Origin: Bacillota bacterium
GTDB lineage: Bacteria; Bacillota; Clostridia; Christensenellales; Aristaeellaceae
Reading direction: 5' to 3'
DNA length: 27,565 bases
Assembly: GCA_023459275.1 (NCBI GenBank)
Contig: JAEWVC010000039.1
Span: forward strand, 1-27,565
Shown here: in pieces, positions 15,316 to 24,394 of the stretch
Numbering within the stretch: the first letter of the stretch is position 1
Layout of the letters: every line of letters starts with the position of its first letter
Made by a program: the position numbers and the translations under genes
The notes under the pieces: model-generated
What the model was told of the DNA's origin: nothing
What the model saw: the letters and a program-made list of their open reading frames with translations, nothing else
Databases searched by the model: none

Positions 15316-16143
15316 ATGAAGCTTGTAAAGGTCTATACGAAAAACGCGGATTACCAGAAGTTTGAAGTGCTCAAAACCAACCGCAACAAGCGGTACAGGT
15401 ATTATGAGTTTTTTGTGGAAGGCGTGCGCAACATCAACGAAGCCGTCGAAAACGGCTGGATGTTTTCTTCGTTTCTGTATACGCCGGACAAGCCCCTGTC
15501 CAGCTGGGCCAGGGACATCCTGCTGAAGGTGCAAACGGATGTTAATTACGAGCTGCCGGAAGGGTTGATGAGGGAACTCAGCGGCAAAACAGATACTTCG
15601 GAACTGCTGGCCGTTGTCAAAATGCGGGAGGACAGCTTAGCGCGTCTGCCCCGTGGGGAAAATCCCCTCTTCGCGCTGTTTGACCGGCCCTCCAACAAAG
15701 GAAACCTGGGCACCATCATCCGCTCCTGCGATGCCCTGGGGGTAGACGGCCTGATCCTGACCGGCCATGCGGTGGACCTGTACGACCCGGAGGTCATCGT
15801 CTCCTCCATGGGCTCCTTCTTTCATGTGCCCGTGGTGCGCGTCCCCGAAAACGAGCAGGTTTTTTCCTTAATCGCGCAGATGAAGGAGGAATACCCCGGA
15901 TTCCAGACGGTGGGCACCACCGCCCACAGGGAGCACACCATCGGCGGCGTGGACCTTACCCGCCCTACCCTTTTGATGATCGGCAATGAAACCGAGGGCC
16001 TCTGCCGCGCCTTCAAGGAAGGCTGCGATCTTCTGGCCACCATCCCCATGGCGGAGACATCCTCCGCCTCCTCCCTGAATGTTGCCTGTGCCGCCACGGT
16101 GCTGTTTTTTGAGGCGGCAAGACAGCGGAAAGGGAAGTGTTAG
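15316..16143 (+). CDS. TrmH/SpoU-family RNA methyltransferase
   Basis: SAM-dependent RNA 2'-O-ribose methyltransferase (275 aa). An N-terminal substrate-binding region (about 1-110, containing RYRYYEFFVEGVRNINEA) precedes the trefoil-knot SPOUT domain. All three motifs are present: NLGTIIRSCDALGVDG (130-145), IGNETEGL (222-229) and IPMAETSSASSLNVACAA (243-260). The methylated RNA (tRNA or 23S rRNA) cannot be told from sequence. The ATG at 15316 follows AGGGGGA; the longer open frame upstream overlaps the J-domain gene and is not homologous. It ends 10 bases from the convergent response regulator. Confidence 0.92.
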   Translation: MKLVKVYTKNADYQKFEVLKTNRNKRYRYYEFFVEGVRNINEAVENGWMFSSFLYTPDKPLSSWARDILLKVQTDVNYELPEGLMRELSGKTDTSELLAVVKMREDSLARLPRGENPLFALFDRPSNKGNLGTIIRSCDALGVDGLILTGHAVDLYDPEVIVSSMGSFFHVPVVRVPENEQVFSLIAQMKEEYPGFQTVGTTAHREHTIGGVDLTRPTLLMIGNETEGLCRAFKEGCDLLATIPMAETSSASSLNVACAATVLFFEAARQRKGKC

Positions 16144-16163
16144 GCAGGCGGTATCACGCCTGC
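16144..16163 (+). terminator. Hairpin between convergent genes
   Basis: GCAGGCG and CGCCTGC form a 7-bp stem with a 6-base loop right after the methyltransferase stop, with an eight-T run at 16173-16180, seven or more bases past the stem. It may terminate rightward transcription; the T-run lies within the last codons of the opposing response-regulator gene. The spacing is longer than ideal. Confidence 0.45.
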
Positions 16164-17365
16164 TGGCCATCCTTTTTTTTCGCGCCGTGGACCTTGCGGT
16201 AGCGCAGCGGCGTCATGCCCGCGCGGTCCCTGAAGAGTTTGATGAAATAATTGTAGTTGGGCAGGCCCACCTGCTCGCCCACGCGGCTGATGCTAAGCCC
16301 CGAGCGGGCCAAAAGAACCTTGGCGGTTTCAATGCGGTGGCCGGTAAGGTACTCGATAAAGGTAATGCCCACCTCGGCATGAAAGCGCTGGGAAAGGTAG
16401 GCCGCCGAAATGCCGATCTCCCTGGCCGCCTCCTCCAGGGAGACGGGCTGGGCGTAGCGGCCGCGGATAAAGCGCAGGCAGCTTTGCACGTGCTGGGAGT
16501 ACTCCCCCTCCGATGCCCACTGCTCCCGGGCGGCCAGGTAGTGCCGGCGCAGGCTCAGGGCGTCGCCGGAACTGTCCGTCAGCGCCATGCGGGTCTGCGC
16601 CCCAAGCAGCCGGGCCAGGTTGCCCCGCAGCACATCGGCATACTCCTGGACTTTTTCCCTGGCGATCCGCGCGCCCGGCCCATCCAGCCGGAAGAGCACC
16701 GCGAATACAGGCCCCTCCACGGCACAGGCCAGCCCATGGCCAATGGTGCCCAGAATGCTGGACATTACCTCCAGAACCGCCCGGGTAAAGGCTCCTTCCT
16801 CCTGGCCGGGCTGCTTACGGCCCAAGACTTCCAGCAGCAGCAGCGTAAATTCCCCGGACGAAAACTCCGCCTGCCTAAGCATGATCTCCCGCTGCTTCGC
16901 CTCCGCGGTGCCAAGCAGCAGCCCGCTGAAAAAGCTCTGCCTGGCCAGCAGGGAGAACACCTCCTCCTTCCTGGCGCTTTGTGCCCTGTCCGTAAGGTCG
17001 CGGCGCACCTCCGCCAGCTTGTCCCGCAAAAGTGCGGGGGTCATCTCCTGCTTGAGCAGATAATCCACCGCGCCGCTGCGCATAATGGGGCGCACATACT
17101 CAAAATTGTCATAACTGCTCAGGGCCAGCAGCTTTACGGGCAGCTGCCGCCTTGCGATCAGCTCGGCCAGCTCCACGCCGCTCATGCCCGGCATGTCCAC
17201 ATCGGCAATCACCAGGTCCGGCTTTAAGCTGTAGAGCAGCCGCGCCGCGGCGCGCCCGTCGGTGGCCTGGCCCACCACCAGGGCATCCATCTCCCCGGAG
17301 GCGATCATTCCGGATATTTCATTCAGCACCAGCAGGTTATCGTCGGCCAGCAGGATCCTAAGCAC
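16154..17365 (-). CDS. Response regulator with AraC-type output (YesN-like)
   Basis: 403-aa transcription regulator. Receiver domain (1-120): acidic pocket Asp8/Asp9, phospho-acceptor Asp55 in LVIADVDMPG, Ser83 and Lys105 in LLKQE. A linker domain of about 170 residues follows, then a C-terminal AraC/XylS double helix-turn-helix (about 298-395: SLEEAAREIGISAAYLSQRFHAEVG and ISRVGEQVGLPNYNYFIKLFRDRAG). It overlaps the kinase gene by 8 bases. By analogy with YesMN-type pairs it should activate the divergent importer-sulfatase operon; this is inferred from context. Confidence 0.94.
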   Translation of the reverse strand: MLRILLADDNLLVLNEISGMIASGEMDALVVGQATDGRAAARLLYSLKPDLVIADVDMPGMSGVELAELIARRQLPVKLLALSSYDNFEYVRPIMRSGAVDYLLKQEMTPALLRDKLAEVRRDLTDRAQSARKEEVFSLLARQSFFSGLLLGTAEAKQREIMLRQAEFSSGEFTLLLLEVLGRKQPGQEEGAFTRAVLEVMSSILGTIGHGLACAVEGPVFAVLFRLDGPGARIAREKVQEYADVLRGNLARLLGAQTRMALTDSSGDALSLRRHYLAAREQWASEGEYSQHVQSCLRFIRGRYAQPVSLEEAAREIGISAAYLSQRFHAEVGITFIEYLTGHRIETAKVLLARSGLSISRVGEQVGLPNYNYFIKLFRDRAGMTPLRYRKVHGAKKKDGQQA

Positions 17366-19118
17366 TGCCGTCCTCCTTCCTGGCCGGGAACCGGAGCGTT
17401 ACCGATGTGCCCCGTCCCGGCTCGCTTTGCATATCAAAGCTGAAGGACTCCCCGTAGTGAAGGCGCAGCCTTTCCACCGTATTGGCTATGCCTACGCTGC
17501 TTAGGGAGTCCTTGCTCCTTTTCTCGCCCCGCATAACCGCCGCCAGGGTGGCCGCATCCATGCCCGCGCCGTTATCCAGCACCCGGGCGCAGAGCATGCC
17601 CCCCGCCTCCAGGCGGAGGATGATCGTCAGCATGGCGCTGCCTGTCATCCGGGAGAGGCCATGGTTGACGGCGTTTTCTACAAATGGCTGCAGGATCAGC
17701 TTCAAAATCGGCTTGTCCCAGGCGCCGTCATCCACCTGAAAATCGGTTTCAAGGTTGCACAGGAGCTGGTATTTCTTGATCACCAGATAACTCTCAATGT
17801 AGGCCATCTCCTGGCGGACGGTTAAAAAATCGCCGTCTGTTTTGGACAGCAGGCGAAGCATCTTTCCAAAGGCCGCCGTCACCGCCTCAATATTGGCAAC
17901 GCCCTGGATTTTGGCCATGTAGGTGATGGTGTTCAGGGTGTTGTAGATCATGTGCGGGTTGATCTGGGACTGCAGCGCCGCAATCTCCAGGCGCCGCGCC
18001 TCCCGCTCGTTTTGCTGGATGGTATCCATCATGGCGGCAATGCGCACCGACATATCGTGCACGCCGTGGGCAAGCTGGCCCACCTCATCCCGGGAATCAA
18101 TGGTGCGCACAATGGGCCCCCGGCCGCCCCGCTCGCCAAAGGCCTGCACCTGGCTGTTCAGCGACAGGATGGCGGAGGAAAAGCGGTTGGAAAACAGCCG
18201 CGCAAAAAGCAGCGTTTGAACCAGCACCACCGCCAGGATGATCAAAAGGCGCAAAAGGACCTGGGAGGAGTCCTGGAAAACGGCGGCAAGGGGCGTTAAG
18301 GAAACCACCTTGATCCCACCAAACCCCGCCGATGCGCTGGTACTGCACAGATACGCGGTCCCGCCGATGCGCACCTCCTGGCCGGATAAAAGCGCTTCCG
18401 GGCCGCTCACCCTTGGGGCCCTGTCCCCCTTGCTGTACAGGGTTTCCCCGTCCGGCCCCAGCAAAAACACCAGCGCCCCCGGATCAAAGAAGGAAAACAT
18501 CCCGTCGATCCAAGCGTCGTCCAGGTCGGCGAAAATAACGCCCACAATCTCATCCCGGGCCTTGATGGTCTTACCCATGGTAATCACCCGGGTACCGATA
18601 TAATTGGCTAGCCGCCTGCCAAAAAGCGACATGCGCCATTCGCTGGCCAGAATGCGGCCCGCCAGCGCCCCTTCCATCCGTTCGAAACGGTTGATGCTCT
18701 CCGTGCTCCCATACGTTTGCCCCTGGACGGTGAGGATGGTATAGGCCACCTGCCCGCCGATGCGGGCCGCGGCGGAATGCAGCGCGTTGTCCACTGCCCG
18801 GGTGCTGTAAAACCAGTCCACGGAAAGGGCGGGGGCCTGGTTTTGGATGGTGGCGCTCAATTCCTCGTTGGCCAGCACGTCGGCCATCACCCGCGCCATA
18901 TCGGTCAGCACCGCGTCCAGCTGCGTGCCGACGGTGGCCAGTTTATCGTACACATACTGCGCTTCCTTGCGCATAATCACCTGATGGGCGCTGGCATTGA
19001 CAAACCAGGCCAGCAGCAAAATGGGGATCGCCGCGCTCAAAATGAACAGCGCCGTCAGCTTGGCCTTGATGCTGGAGCGGAACCATAAAAGGAAGCGTCC
19101 CCGTAATAAATGTGCCAT
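17358..19118 (-). CDS. Membrane sensor histidine kinase (YesM/LytS-type)
   Basis: 586-aa sensor. Membrane segment 1 at about 18-41, an extracellular sensing region (about 45-285, Cache-like by length and position), membrane segment 2 at about 286-309, a HAMP linker, then the His_kinase domain with phospho-acceptor His389 in QINPHMIYNTLNTITYMAK. The ATPase part has an N-box (LQPFVENAVNHGL, 477-488), a G-box (VLDNGAGMD, 513-521) and GIANTVERLRLHYG. The ATG at 19118 is preferred over an upstream TTG whose residues would run through the promoter; its Shine-Dalgarno is weak (CGGGGCAG). Likely senses the extracellular ligand of the adjacent importer. Confidence 0.94.
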   Translation of the reverse strand: MAHLLRGRFLLWFRSSIKAKLTALFILSAAIPILLLAWFVNASAHQVIMRKEAQYVYDKLATVGTQLDAVLTDMARVMADVLANEELSATIQNQAPALSVDWFYSTRAVDNALHSAAARIGGQVAYTILTVQGQTYGSTESINRFERMEGALAGRILASEWRMSLFGRRLANYIGTRVITMGKTIKARDEIVGVIFADLDDAWIDGMFSFFDPGALVFLLGPDGETLYSKGDRAPRVSGPEALLSGQEVRIGGTAYLCSTSASAGFGGIKVVSLTPLAAVFQDSSQVLLRLLIILAVVLVQTLLFARLFSNRFSSAILSLNSQVQAFGERGGRGPIVRTIDSRDEVGQLAHGVHDMSVRIAAMMDTIQQNEREARRLEIAALQSQINPHMIYNTLNTITYMAKIQGVANIEAVTAAFGKMLRLLSKTDGDFLTVRQEMAYIESYLVIKKYQLLCNLETDFQVDDGAWDKPILKLILQPFVENAVNHGLSRMTGSAMLTIILRLEAGGMLCARVLDNGAGMDAATLAAVMRGEKRSKDSLSSVGIANTVERLRLHYGESFSFDMQSEPGRGTSVTLRFPARKEDGSA

Positions 19119-19147
19119 TTTTCTGCCCCGCACGAAAGATTGATCCC

Positions 19148-19176
19148 ATTGTACGGCATCGCCGGGCTTTTGGCAA
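19148..19176 (-). promoter_or_regulatory. Sigma-70-type promoter of the kinase/regulator pair
   Basis: On the minus strand: -35 TTGCCA (19171-19176), 17-base spacer, -10 TACAAT (19148-19153), 30 bases upstream of the kinase ATG. It fires away from the importer operon. Confidence 0.75.
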
Positions 19177-19202
19177 GCCAAAGCCAGGTAGAAAAAAGTG
19201 TA

Positions 19203-19252
19203 GTAAAATTACAAGAATTTGTTGTTTTTCTTGCGCGTTATTCCTGTATACT
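19203..19252 (+). promoter_or_regulatory. Candidate promoter region of importer-sulfatase operon
   Basis: A -10-like TATACT lies at 19247-19252, but the -35 is poor (TTGTTT only with a 19-base spacer), which fits an activator-dependent promoter. An inverted pair GTAA-AA-TTAC lies at 19203-19212, about 35 bases before the -10, and could be part of the response-regulator site. Weak evidence. Confidence 0.4.
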
Positions 19253-19293
19253 GTTGCCGGGAAACAATAGGCCGGGAAAAAGGGGGCATGCGC

Positions 19294-20244
19294 ATGGCAC
19301 AGCAGAGCCAAAGGCGGCTATATGGCCGGGAAGCGCGGAGACGGGATCTGCGCAAGCGTTTCACGGCCACCAGGGCGCTGTACTTTTTCATTATCCCGGG
19401 GATCCTCTTTTACGCGGTCTTCAAATATTACCCCATTTACGGCTCGCAAATCGCCTTTCGGGATTATTCCCCCTTCCTGGGCTTCTGGCGGAGCGAATGG
19501 GTGGGGTTGGCAAATTTCAAACGTTTTTTCGCTTCTCCGGATTTTTATACCACCATCCGCAACACCCTGGTCATCAACCTCACTTCTCTTATCGTTGGCT
19601 TCCCCTTTCCGGTGCTCCTGGCGCTGATGCTCAACATGGTCTATAACAAGCGGCTGAAGAAAACCTTTCAGACCATTACCTACGCGCCCTACTTTATTTC
19701 CATGGTGGTCATGGTGGGCATGCTGTACACCATGCTTTCGCCCTTCAGCGGCGTCATAAACGTGGTGATCCGCATGCTGGGCGGCTCGCCGGTGTTTTTC
19801 ATGGGCACCAAGGGGCTGTATGTGCCCATCTACGTGCTTTCCTCCATCTGGCAAACCAGCGGCTACTCGGCTGTGGTGTATATCGCGGCCCTGAGCGGCA
19901 TCAGCGAGGAATTGCACGAGGCCGCCATCGTGGACGGCGCGGGCAGGATGCGCAGGATCTGGCACATCGACCTGCCCGGCATCGCTCCCACCATCGTCAC
20001 CATGCTTATTTTGAGCGCCGGGCAGCTTTTGACCATCGGCTTTGAAAAGGCCATCCTGATGCAAAACGCCATCAACCTGGATGTGTCGGAGGTGCTCTCC
20101 ACCTACACCTACAAGCGGGGGCTGCTCAACGGCGATTTCAGCTATGCCTCCTCCGTGGAAACCTTCCAGGCGGCCGTGAACTTTTTGATCCTTGTGCTGG
20201 TCAACCGCTTAAGCCGGCATGTGGGCGGCGCATCGCTTTGGTAA
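19294..20244 (+). CDS. ABC transporter permease, LplB-type
   Basis: Channel subunit (316 aa). After a very basic N-terminus (QRRLYGREARRRDLRKRF) comes a first membrane helix (ALYFFIIPGILFYAVF), then the LplB hallmark KYYPIYGSQIAFRDYSPFLGF. EAA loop: ELHEAAIVDGAGRMRRIWHIDLPGI. Start: AAGGGGG is seven bases before the ATG at 19294, whereas the ATG six bases earlier is too close. First gene of a plus-strand operon divergent from the two-component genes. LplB/LplC/LipO importers usually take up complex-glycan oligosaccharides. Confidence 0.94.
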   Translation: MAQQSQRRLYGREARRRDLRKRFTATRALYFFIIPGILFYAVFKYYPIYGSQIAFRDYSPFLGFWRSEWVGLANFKRFFASPDFYTTIRNTLVINLTSLIVGFPFPVLLALMLNMVYNKRLKKTFQTITYAPYFISMVVMVGMLYTMLSPFSGVINVVIRMLGGSPVFFMGTKGLYVPIYVLSSIWQTSGYSAVVYIAALSGISEELHEAAIVDGAGRMRRIWHIDLPGIAPTIVTMLILSAGQLLTIGFEKAILMQNAINLDVSEVLSTYTYKRGLLNGDFSYASSVETFQAAVNFLILVLVNRLSRHVGGASLW

Positions 20245-20278
20245 AACCGGCCGCCGGCCAATGAAAGGGGACGCAAGC

Positions 20279-21166
20279 ATGCAAAGACGGCAGACCAGGG
20301 GCGACAGGATCATTGACACCATCAATTACATTCTGCTGGGCTCCTTTGTGCTCGTGATCATCTATCCGCTGTATTTCAGCCTGATCGCCTCTTTCAGCGA
20401 TCCCCGGGCCGTGTACCAGGGCCGGGTGATCGTGCTGCCGGCGGACCTGACGCTGGCGGGCTACAAAAAGATTTTTGCCAATGCCGATATCTGGCGCAGC
20501 TACATGAACTCTTTGATCTATACCACCCTGGGCACGGGGCTGAACCTGGCCTTCACCGTGCCCCTGGCCTTCGCCCTCTCCCGCAAGGAACTGCCGGGGG
20601 CCGGGGTATACATGAAGCTGGCCACCATCACCATGTATTTTTATGGGGGCATCATCCCCCTGTACTTTGTGGTCCGGGGCCTTCGCATGCTGGATACCAT
20701 GTGGTCGCTGATCCTGCCCACGGTGATCGCCACCTATAATATGATCATCGCCCGCTCCTTCTTTTTAAGCGGCATCCCGGAGGAACTGCGGGAGGCAGCC
20801 TTCCTGGACGGCTGCGGCTACCTGCGCTTTTTCTTCCACATTGCCTTGCCCCTGTCAAAATCCATGATCGCGGTGCTGGCACTGTTCTACGGCGCGCGGC
20901 ACTGGAACGCTTATTTCGAGGCGCTGATCTACTTAAACAGCAAGAGCAAATACCCCCTGCAGCTGGTGCTGCGCACCATTCTCATCGACAGCCAGGCGTC
21001 CCTCAGCATGACGGAGGACGCCACCACCGTGGCGGACAAACAGCAGCTGGTGGACTTGCTCAAATACGGCTGCGTCATCGTATCCAGCGTTCCGATGCTG
21101 ATATTTTACCCCTTCATACAGAAGCACTTTGTCAAAGGCATGATGATAGGCGCTGTAAAGGGATAA
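20279..21166 (+). CDS. ABC transporter permease, LplC/YtcP-type
   Basis: Partner permease (295 aa). It opens RRQTRGDRIIDTINYILLGSFVLVIIYPLYFSLIASFSDP, typical of the LplC/YtcP group. EAA loop: ELREAAFLDGCGYLRFFFHIALPLSKS; C-terminus PFIQKHFVKGMMIGAVKG, the family's usual ending. The ATG at 20279 has AAAGGGGA nine bases upstream; an earlier in-frame ATG is less well placed. Separated from the first permease by 34 bases. No ATPase gene follows. Confidence 0.94.
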   Translation: MQRRQTRGDRIIDTINYILLGSFVLVIIYPLYFSLIASFSDPRAVYQGRVIVLPADLTLAGYKKIFANADIWRSYMNSLIYTTLGTGLNLAFTVPLAFALSRKELPGAGVYMKLATITMYFYGGIIPLYFVVRGLRMLDTMWSLILPTVIATYNMIIARSFFLSGIPEELREAAFLDGCGYLRFFFHIALPLSKSMIAVLALFYGARHWNAYFEALIYLNSKSKYPLQLVLRTILIDSQASLSMTEDATTVADKQQLVDLLKYGCVIVSSVPMLIFYPFIQKHFVKGMMIGAVKG

Positions 21167-21222
21167 TGAAAATCCGTCCTTCCGGGCTGTGATGCCCGAG
21201 AAATATGGAAGAGGGGATGCTT

Positions 21223-22818
21223 ATGAAACGCAAACTGTCCTACCTTGTAGCCCTGACGATGCTTGTGACCCTGCTCACGGGGCTCCTGCCCGCGCAGGGC
21301 CTGGCCTCCGGCGGGGAAAAGGTCAAGTTCTCCGTGGTGTTCCTTGCCAACGAATGGCACGGGGACCCCAACAGCATGGAGGTCCTTCAAAAAATGGCGG
21401 AAAAGGCCAATGTGGAGATCGAGTGGCAGGTTTATCCCGCCAGCACCTGGGCGGACAAGAAAAATCTGGTCCTGGCCGGCGGCGACCTGCCCGACGTGTT
21501 CTACATGAACGCCGTCAACAATCAGGACATCGCCAAATACGCGTCCCAGGGCATGTTCCTGGACCTGACCGATCTGGTGGCGGAGTACTGCCCCAACCTG
21601 ACCAAGATTTTTGAGGAAATGCCTTACTACAAAAACATCTGCATCAACCCCGACGACGGCAAGATGTACACCATCGGCCGCGGTGTGGAGCGTGCCGTGC
21701 AGTATACCCAATCGCTGTATTACATCAACAAAAAGTGGCTGGACCAGCTGGGGCTGGACGTTCCCAAAACCACCGATGAATACTACGCCGCGCTGAAAGC
21801 TTTCAAGGACAATGACATGAACGGCAACGGCGATTCCAACGACGAGATCCCCTACAGCTTCCACTACAGCGCCAACGCCCCCAAGCTGGATTTCTGTTAT
21901 GAGGACATGTTCGGCGCCTTCGGGTATGTGGACTACCAGGGCACCACCATCCCCCACTTCATCAAGGATGAAAACGGCCAGCTGGTCTATGTGGCCATGC
22001 AGCCGGAGTACAAGGACGCCATCGCCTTCTTTGGCAAATGCGTGGACGAGGGCCTGTGGGACAAGGAAGGCTTCACCACCCAGGACACCTCCGTGCTGGC
22101 CGCCAAGGGCAACAACTCCGTAGAGATCCTGGGCTCCTTCTCCGCCTTTGACAAGTCCTTCGTCATCCCCAAGGAAGAGTATGACGACTACGTCATCATG
22201 GATCCCCTGGTAGGGCCCAATGGAGACCAGAACTGGCTCTATCACGGCGCCTCCAACGGCAACATCAACGGCACGCAGTTTGTGCTGACCGCCAACGCCA
22301 AGGGCAAGGAAGAGGCCATTATGCGCTGGCTGGACCTGCACTTTGAGCAGGAAACCTCCATCGAACTGTTCCTGGGCCCGGTGGGCACCACCCTCACCCG
22401 CACCGACAGCGGCATGCTGGATTACCTGCCCACCCCCGATGGCATGAATTACTCCGAGTTCCGCTACGGCAACGCGCCGGTGCATGTCCCCTGCGCCATC
22501 AAGGGCACCGACTGGGGCACGACCATCGCGGTCATGGCCGAAGACGTAAACAAGCTTCAAATTGCCAAGGAGCACTACCTGCCCTACTCCAAGCAGAGCT
22601 CCATTTTCGTGATCCCCAACCAGGCAGAAAGCAAATATCTGCTGGCTCAGGGCAAGGATATCGATCAATACGTAGCCAAAATGCAGGTCAAGTGGCTCAC
22701 CGAAGGCGGCATAGAGGCCGAATGGGACACCTATCTTGCCGAGCTTCAAAAGTTGGGCATTGACGAGTACATCGCCACCGTCCAGACCATGGCCGACAGG
22801 ATGAACGCCCCCAAATGA
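21223..22818 (+). CDS. Extracellular solute-binding protein (LipO-type)
   Basis: Large binding protein (531 aa) of the size usual for LplB/LplC partners. An N-terminal signal peptide (MKRKLSYLVALTMLVTLLTG) with a probable cleavage site near ASG at residues 28-30. As with the other binding protein here, no lipobox cysteine is found. A Ca-binding-like acidic segment, NDMNGNGDSNDEIPYSF (about 196-212), is characteristic of this family. GAGGGGA precedes the chosen ATG. The stop overlaps the ATG that opens the longer sulfatase frame (ATGA), linking the two genes. Confidence 0.93.
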   Translation: MKRKLSYLVALTMLVTLLTGLLPAQGLASGGEKVKFSVVFLANEWHGDPNSMEVLQKMAEKANVEIEWQVYPASTWADKKNLVLAGGDLPDVFYMNAVNNQDIAKYASQGMFLDLTDLVAEYCPNLTKIFEEMPYYKNICINPDDGKMYTIGRGVERAVQYTQSLYYINKKWLDQLGLDVPKTTDEYYAALKAFKDNDMNGNGDSNDEIPYSFHYSANAPKLDFCYEDMFGAFGYVDYQGTTIPHFIKDENGQLVYVAMQPEYKDAIAFFGKCVDEGLWDKEGFTTQDTSVLAAKGNNSVEILGSFSAFDKSFVIPKEEYDDYVIMDPLVGPNGDQNWLYHGASNGNINGTQFVLTANAKGKEEAIMRWLDLHFEQETSIELFLGPVGTTLTRTDSGMLDYLPTPDGMNYSEFRYGNAPVHVPCAIKGTDWGTTIAVMAEDVNKLQIAKEHYLPYSKQSSIFVIPNQAESKYLLAQGKDIDQYVAKMQVKWLTEGGIEAEWDTYLAELQKLGIDEYIATVQTMADRMNAPK

Positions 22819-22877
22819 CAAAACCCGCCGCCTCCGCATCCGCGGGGGCGGCCCTCTTTAGGAGTGTGCAAAATCCC

Positions 22878-24359
22878 ATGAACAAGCGCCCCAATCTGCT
22901 GATCTTTATGACGGACCACCAGCGCGGTGATACCATACGGCGGGACAGCGCGTGCATCACGCCCAACATTGACGCCTTCCGCGCCCGGGCGGTGACTTTC
23001 ACCGGGGCCTACTGCCCGGCGCCCCACTGCTGCCCCTCCCGCGCCACCTTCTTTACGGGGCTGTATCCCAGCCAGCATGGCGTGTGGAACAACGTGGGCG
23101 TCAGCAACACCCTGTCCCGCGGGCTTTTTGACGGCGTGCGCACCTTCAGCGAAGATTTGAAGGAGGCCGGATACCGGCTCTATTTTTCCGGAAAGTGGCA
23201 TGTGTCCCAGGTGGAATCGCCGGCGGACAGGGGCTTTGAGCTTTTGTACCACAATACGGCCCAATACCGCGCCTTCCCCCACGTGCCCGAGTACAGCGAG
23301 TGGGATTTTTACAACCGACAGCCAATTGACAGCGGCGGCGAGCCGCGCACGGAGGGCCGCATCATCCGCCCCGGCTACACGGCCTATACCCAGTACGGCA
23401 TCCACGAAAACCCCTTTGGCGACACCAATGTGGCTATGGCCGCGGCGGATAAGCTGCTGGCCATGGAGGGGGACAGCCCCTTCGTGCTGTATGCGGGCCC
23501 CCTGGGCCCCCATGATCCTTACCTGGTGCCCCAGCGCTTTTTGGACCTGTATCCCCCGGGCAGCCTGCCCCTGCCCGCTAACTTTGATGACGCCATGGAG
23601 GATAAACCCGCGCTGTACCGGCGCACCAAAAGCCGCTACAGCCAGCTGACAAGGGAGGAGCACCAGGAGAGCGTACGCCGGTATTACGCCTTCTGCTCCT
23701 ACGAGGACTACCTTTTCGGCCTGGTGATGGACGCCCTTGAAAAATCCGGGCACGGGCAGGATACGCTGGTGCTGTACTGCTCCGACCACGGCGACTATGT
23801 GGGCGCCCATGGCCTGTGGGCCAAGGGCCTACCCTGTTTCAGGGAGGCGTATGACATCTGCTACATGGCCGGGGGCGCCGGGATCAAGGACCCGGGCCGG
23901 GAAGAGGATGCCCCCGTCAGCCTGGCTGACTGGGCGCCCACCTTCCTGGAACTGGCGGGGGCCGATCCCGGCCGCGCCTTTGCCGGGCGGTCCCTGGTCC
24001 CCTTTTTGCGCCATGAGCCGGTTAAGGACTGGCGGGAGGACTGTTTTACCCAGACCAACGGCAACGAGGTCTACGGCATCCAGCGGGCGGTATGGAACCG
24101 CCGGTGGAAATACGTGTTCAACGCCTATGATTTTGATGAATTGTATGACCTGGTGAACGATCCGCTGGAAATGAACAACCTTATTTACCGCGCCGACCCC
24201 GAACACGGCCCCTGGGCGGATGTGGTACGGGACATGTGCCAAAAAATGTGGCGCTTTGCCCACCTGACCCATGACAACTGCGTTAATCCCTACATTATGA
24301 CCGCCCTGGCGCCCTTTGGCCCGGGCATCCTTCAGGAGGAACTGGAGGGCAAATTCTAA
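22878..24359 (+). CDS. Cys-type sulfatase, probably cytoplasmic
   Basis: Hydrolyses sulfate esters (493 aa). Signature CCPSRATFFTG (51-61): Cys51 is the residue converted to formylglycine, Arg55 its partner. Metal and active-site residues are visible: Asp13 in MTDHQRGD, Lys106/His108 in SGKWH, His212, Asp303/His304 in CSDHGDYVGAHG, and Lys316. There is no signal peptide in this form, nor in the longer form starting at 22815 (coupled to the binding-protein stop), so the enzyme probably works on imported substrate. AGGAG lies 12 bases before the chosen ATG. The maturation enzyme (anSME or FGE) is not in the window. The substrate, sulfated sugar or choline-sulfate-like, is open. Confidence 0.93.
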   Translation: MNKRPNLLIFMTDHQRGDTIRRDSACITPNIDAFRARAVTFTGAYCPAPHCCPSRATFFTGLYPSQHGVWNNVGVSNTLSRGLFDGVRTFSEDLKEAGYRLYFSGKWHVSQVESPADRGFELLYHNTAQYRAFPHVPEYSEWDFYNRQPIDSGGEPRTEGRIIRPGYTAYTQYGIHENPFGDTNVAMAAADKLLAMEGDSPFVLYAGPLGPHDPYLVPQRFLDLYPPGSLPLPANFDDAMEDKPALYRRTKSRYSQLTREEHQESVRRYYAFCSYEDYLFGLVMDALEKSGHGQDTLVLYCSDHGDYVGAHGLWAKGLPCFREAYDICYMAGGAGIKDPGREEDAPVSLADWAPTFLELAGADPGRAFAGRSLVPFLRHEPVKDWREDCFTQTNGNEVYGIQRAVWNRRWKYVFNAYDFDELYDLVNDPLEMNNLIYRADPEHGPWADVVRDMCQKMWRFAHLTHDNCVNPYIMTALAPFGPGILQEELEGKF

Positions 24360-24394
24360 AATCCTGCGGACGCCTGTTATCTATGCCAAAACCA

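Noticed and set aside
16079..17227. 382-residue open frame opposite the response regulator
   Set aside because: Overlaps a complete receiver plus AraC-type protein and shows no domain of its own.
21106..22839. 577-residue open frame antisense to the binding-protein gene
   Set aside because: It exactly shadows the plus-strand binding protein, has low-complexity Val/Gly/His-rich composition and no ribosome binding site; a by-product of GC-rich codon use.
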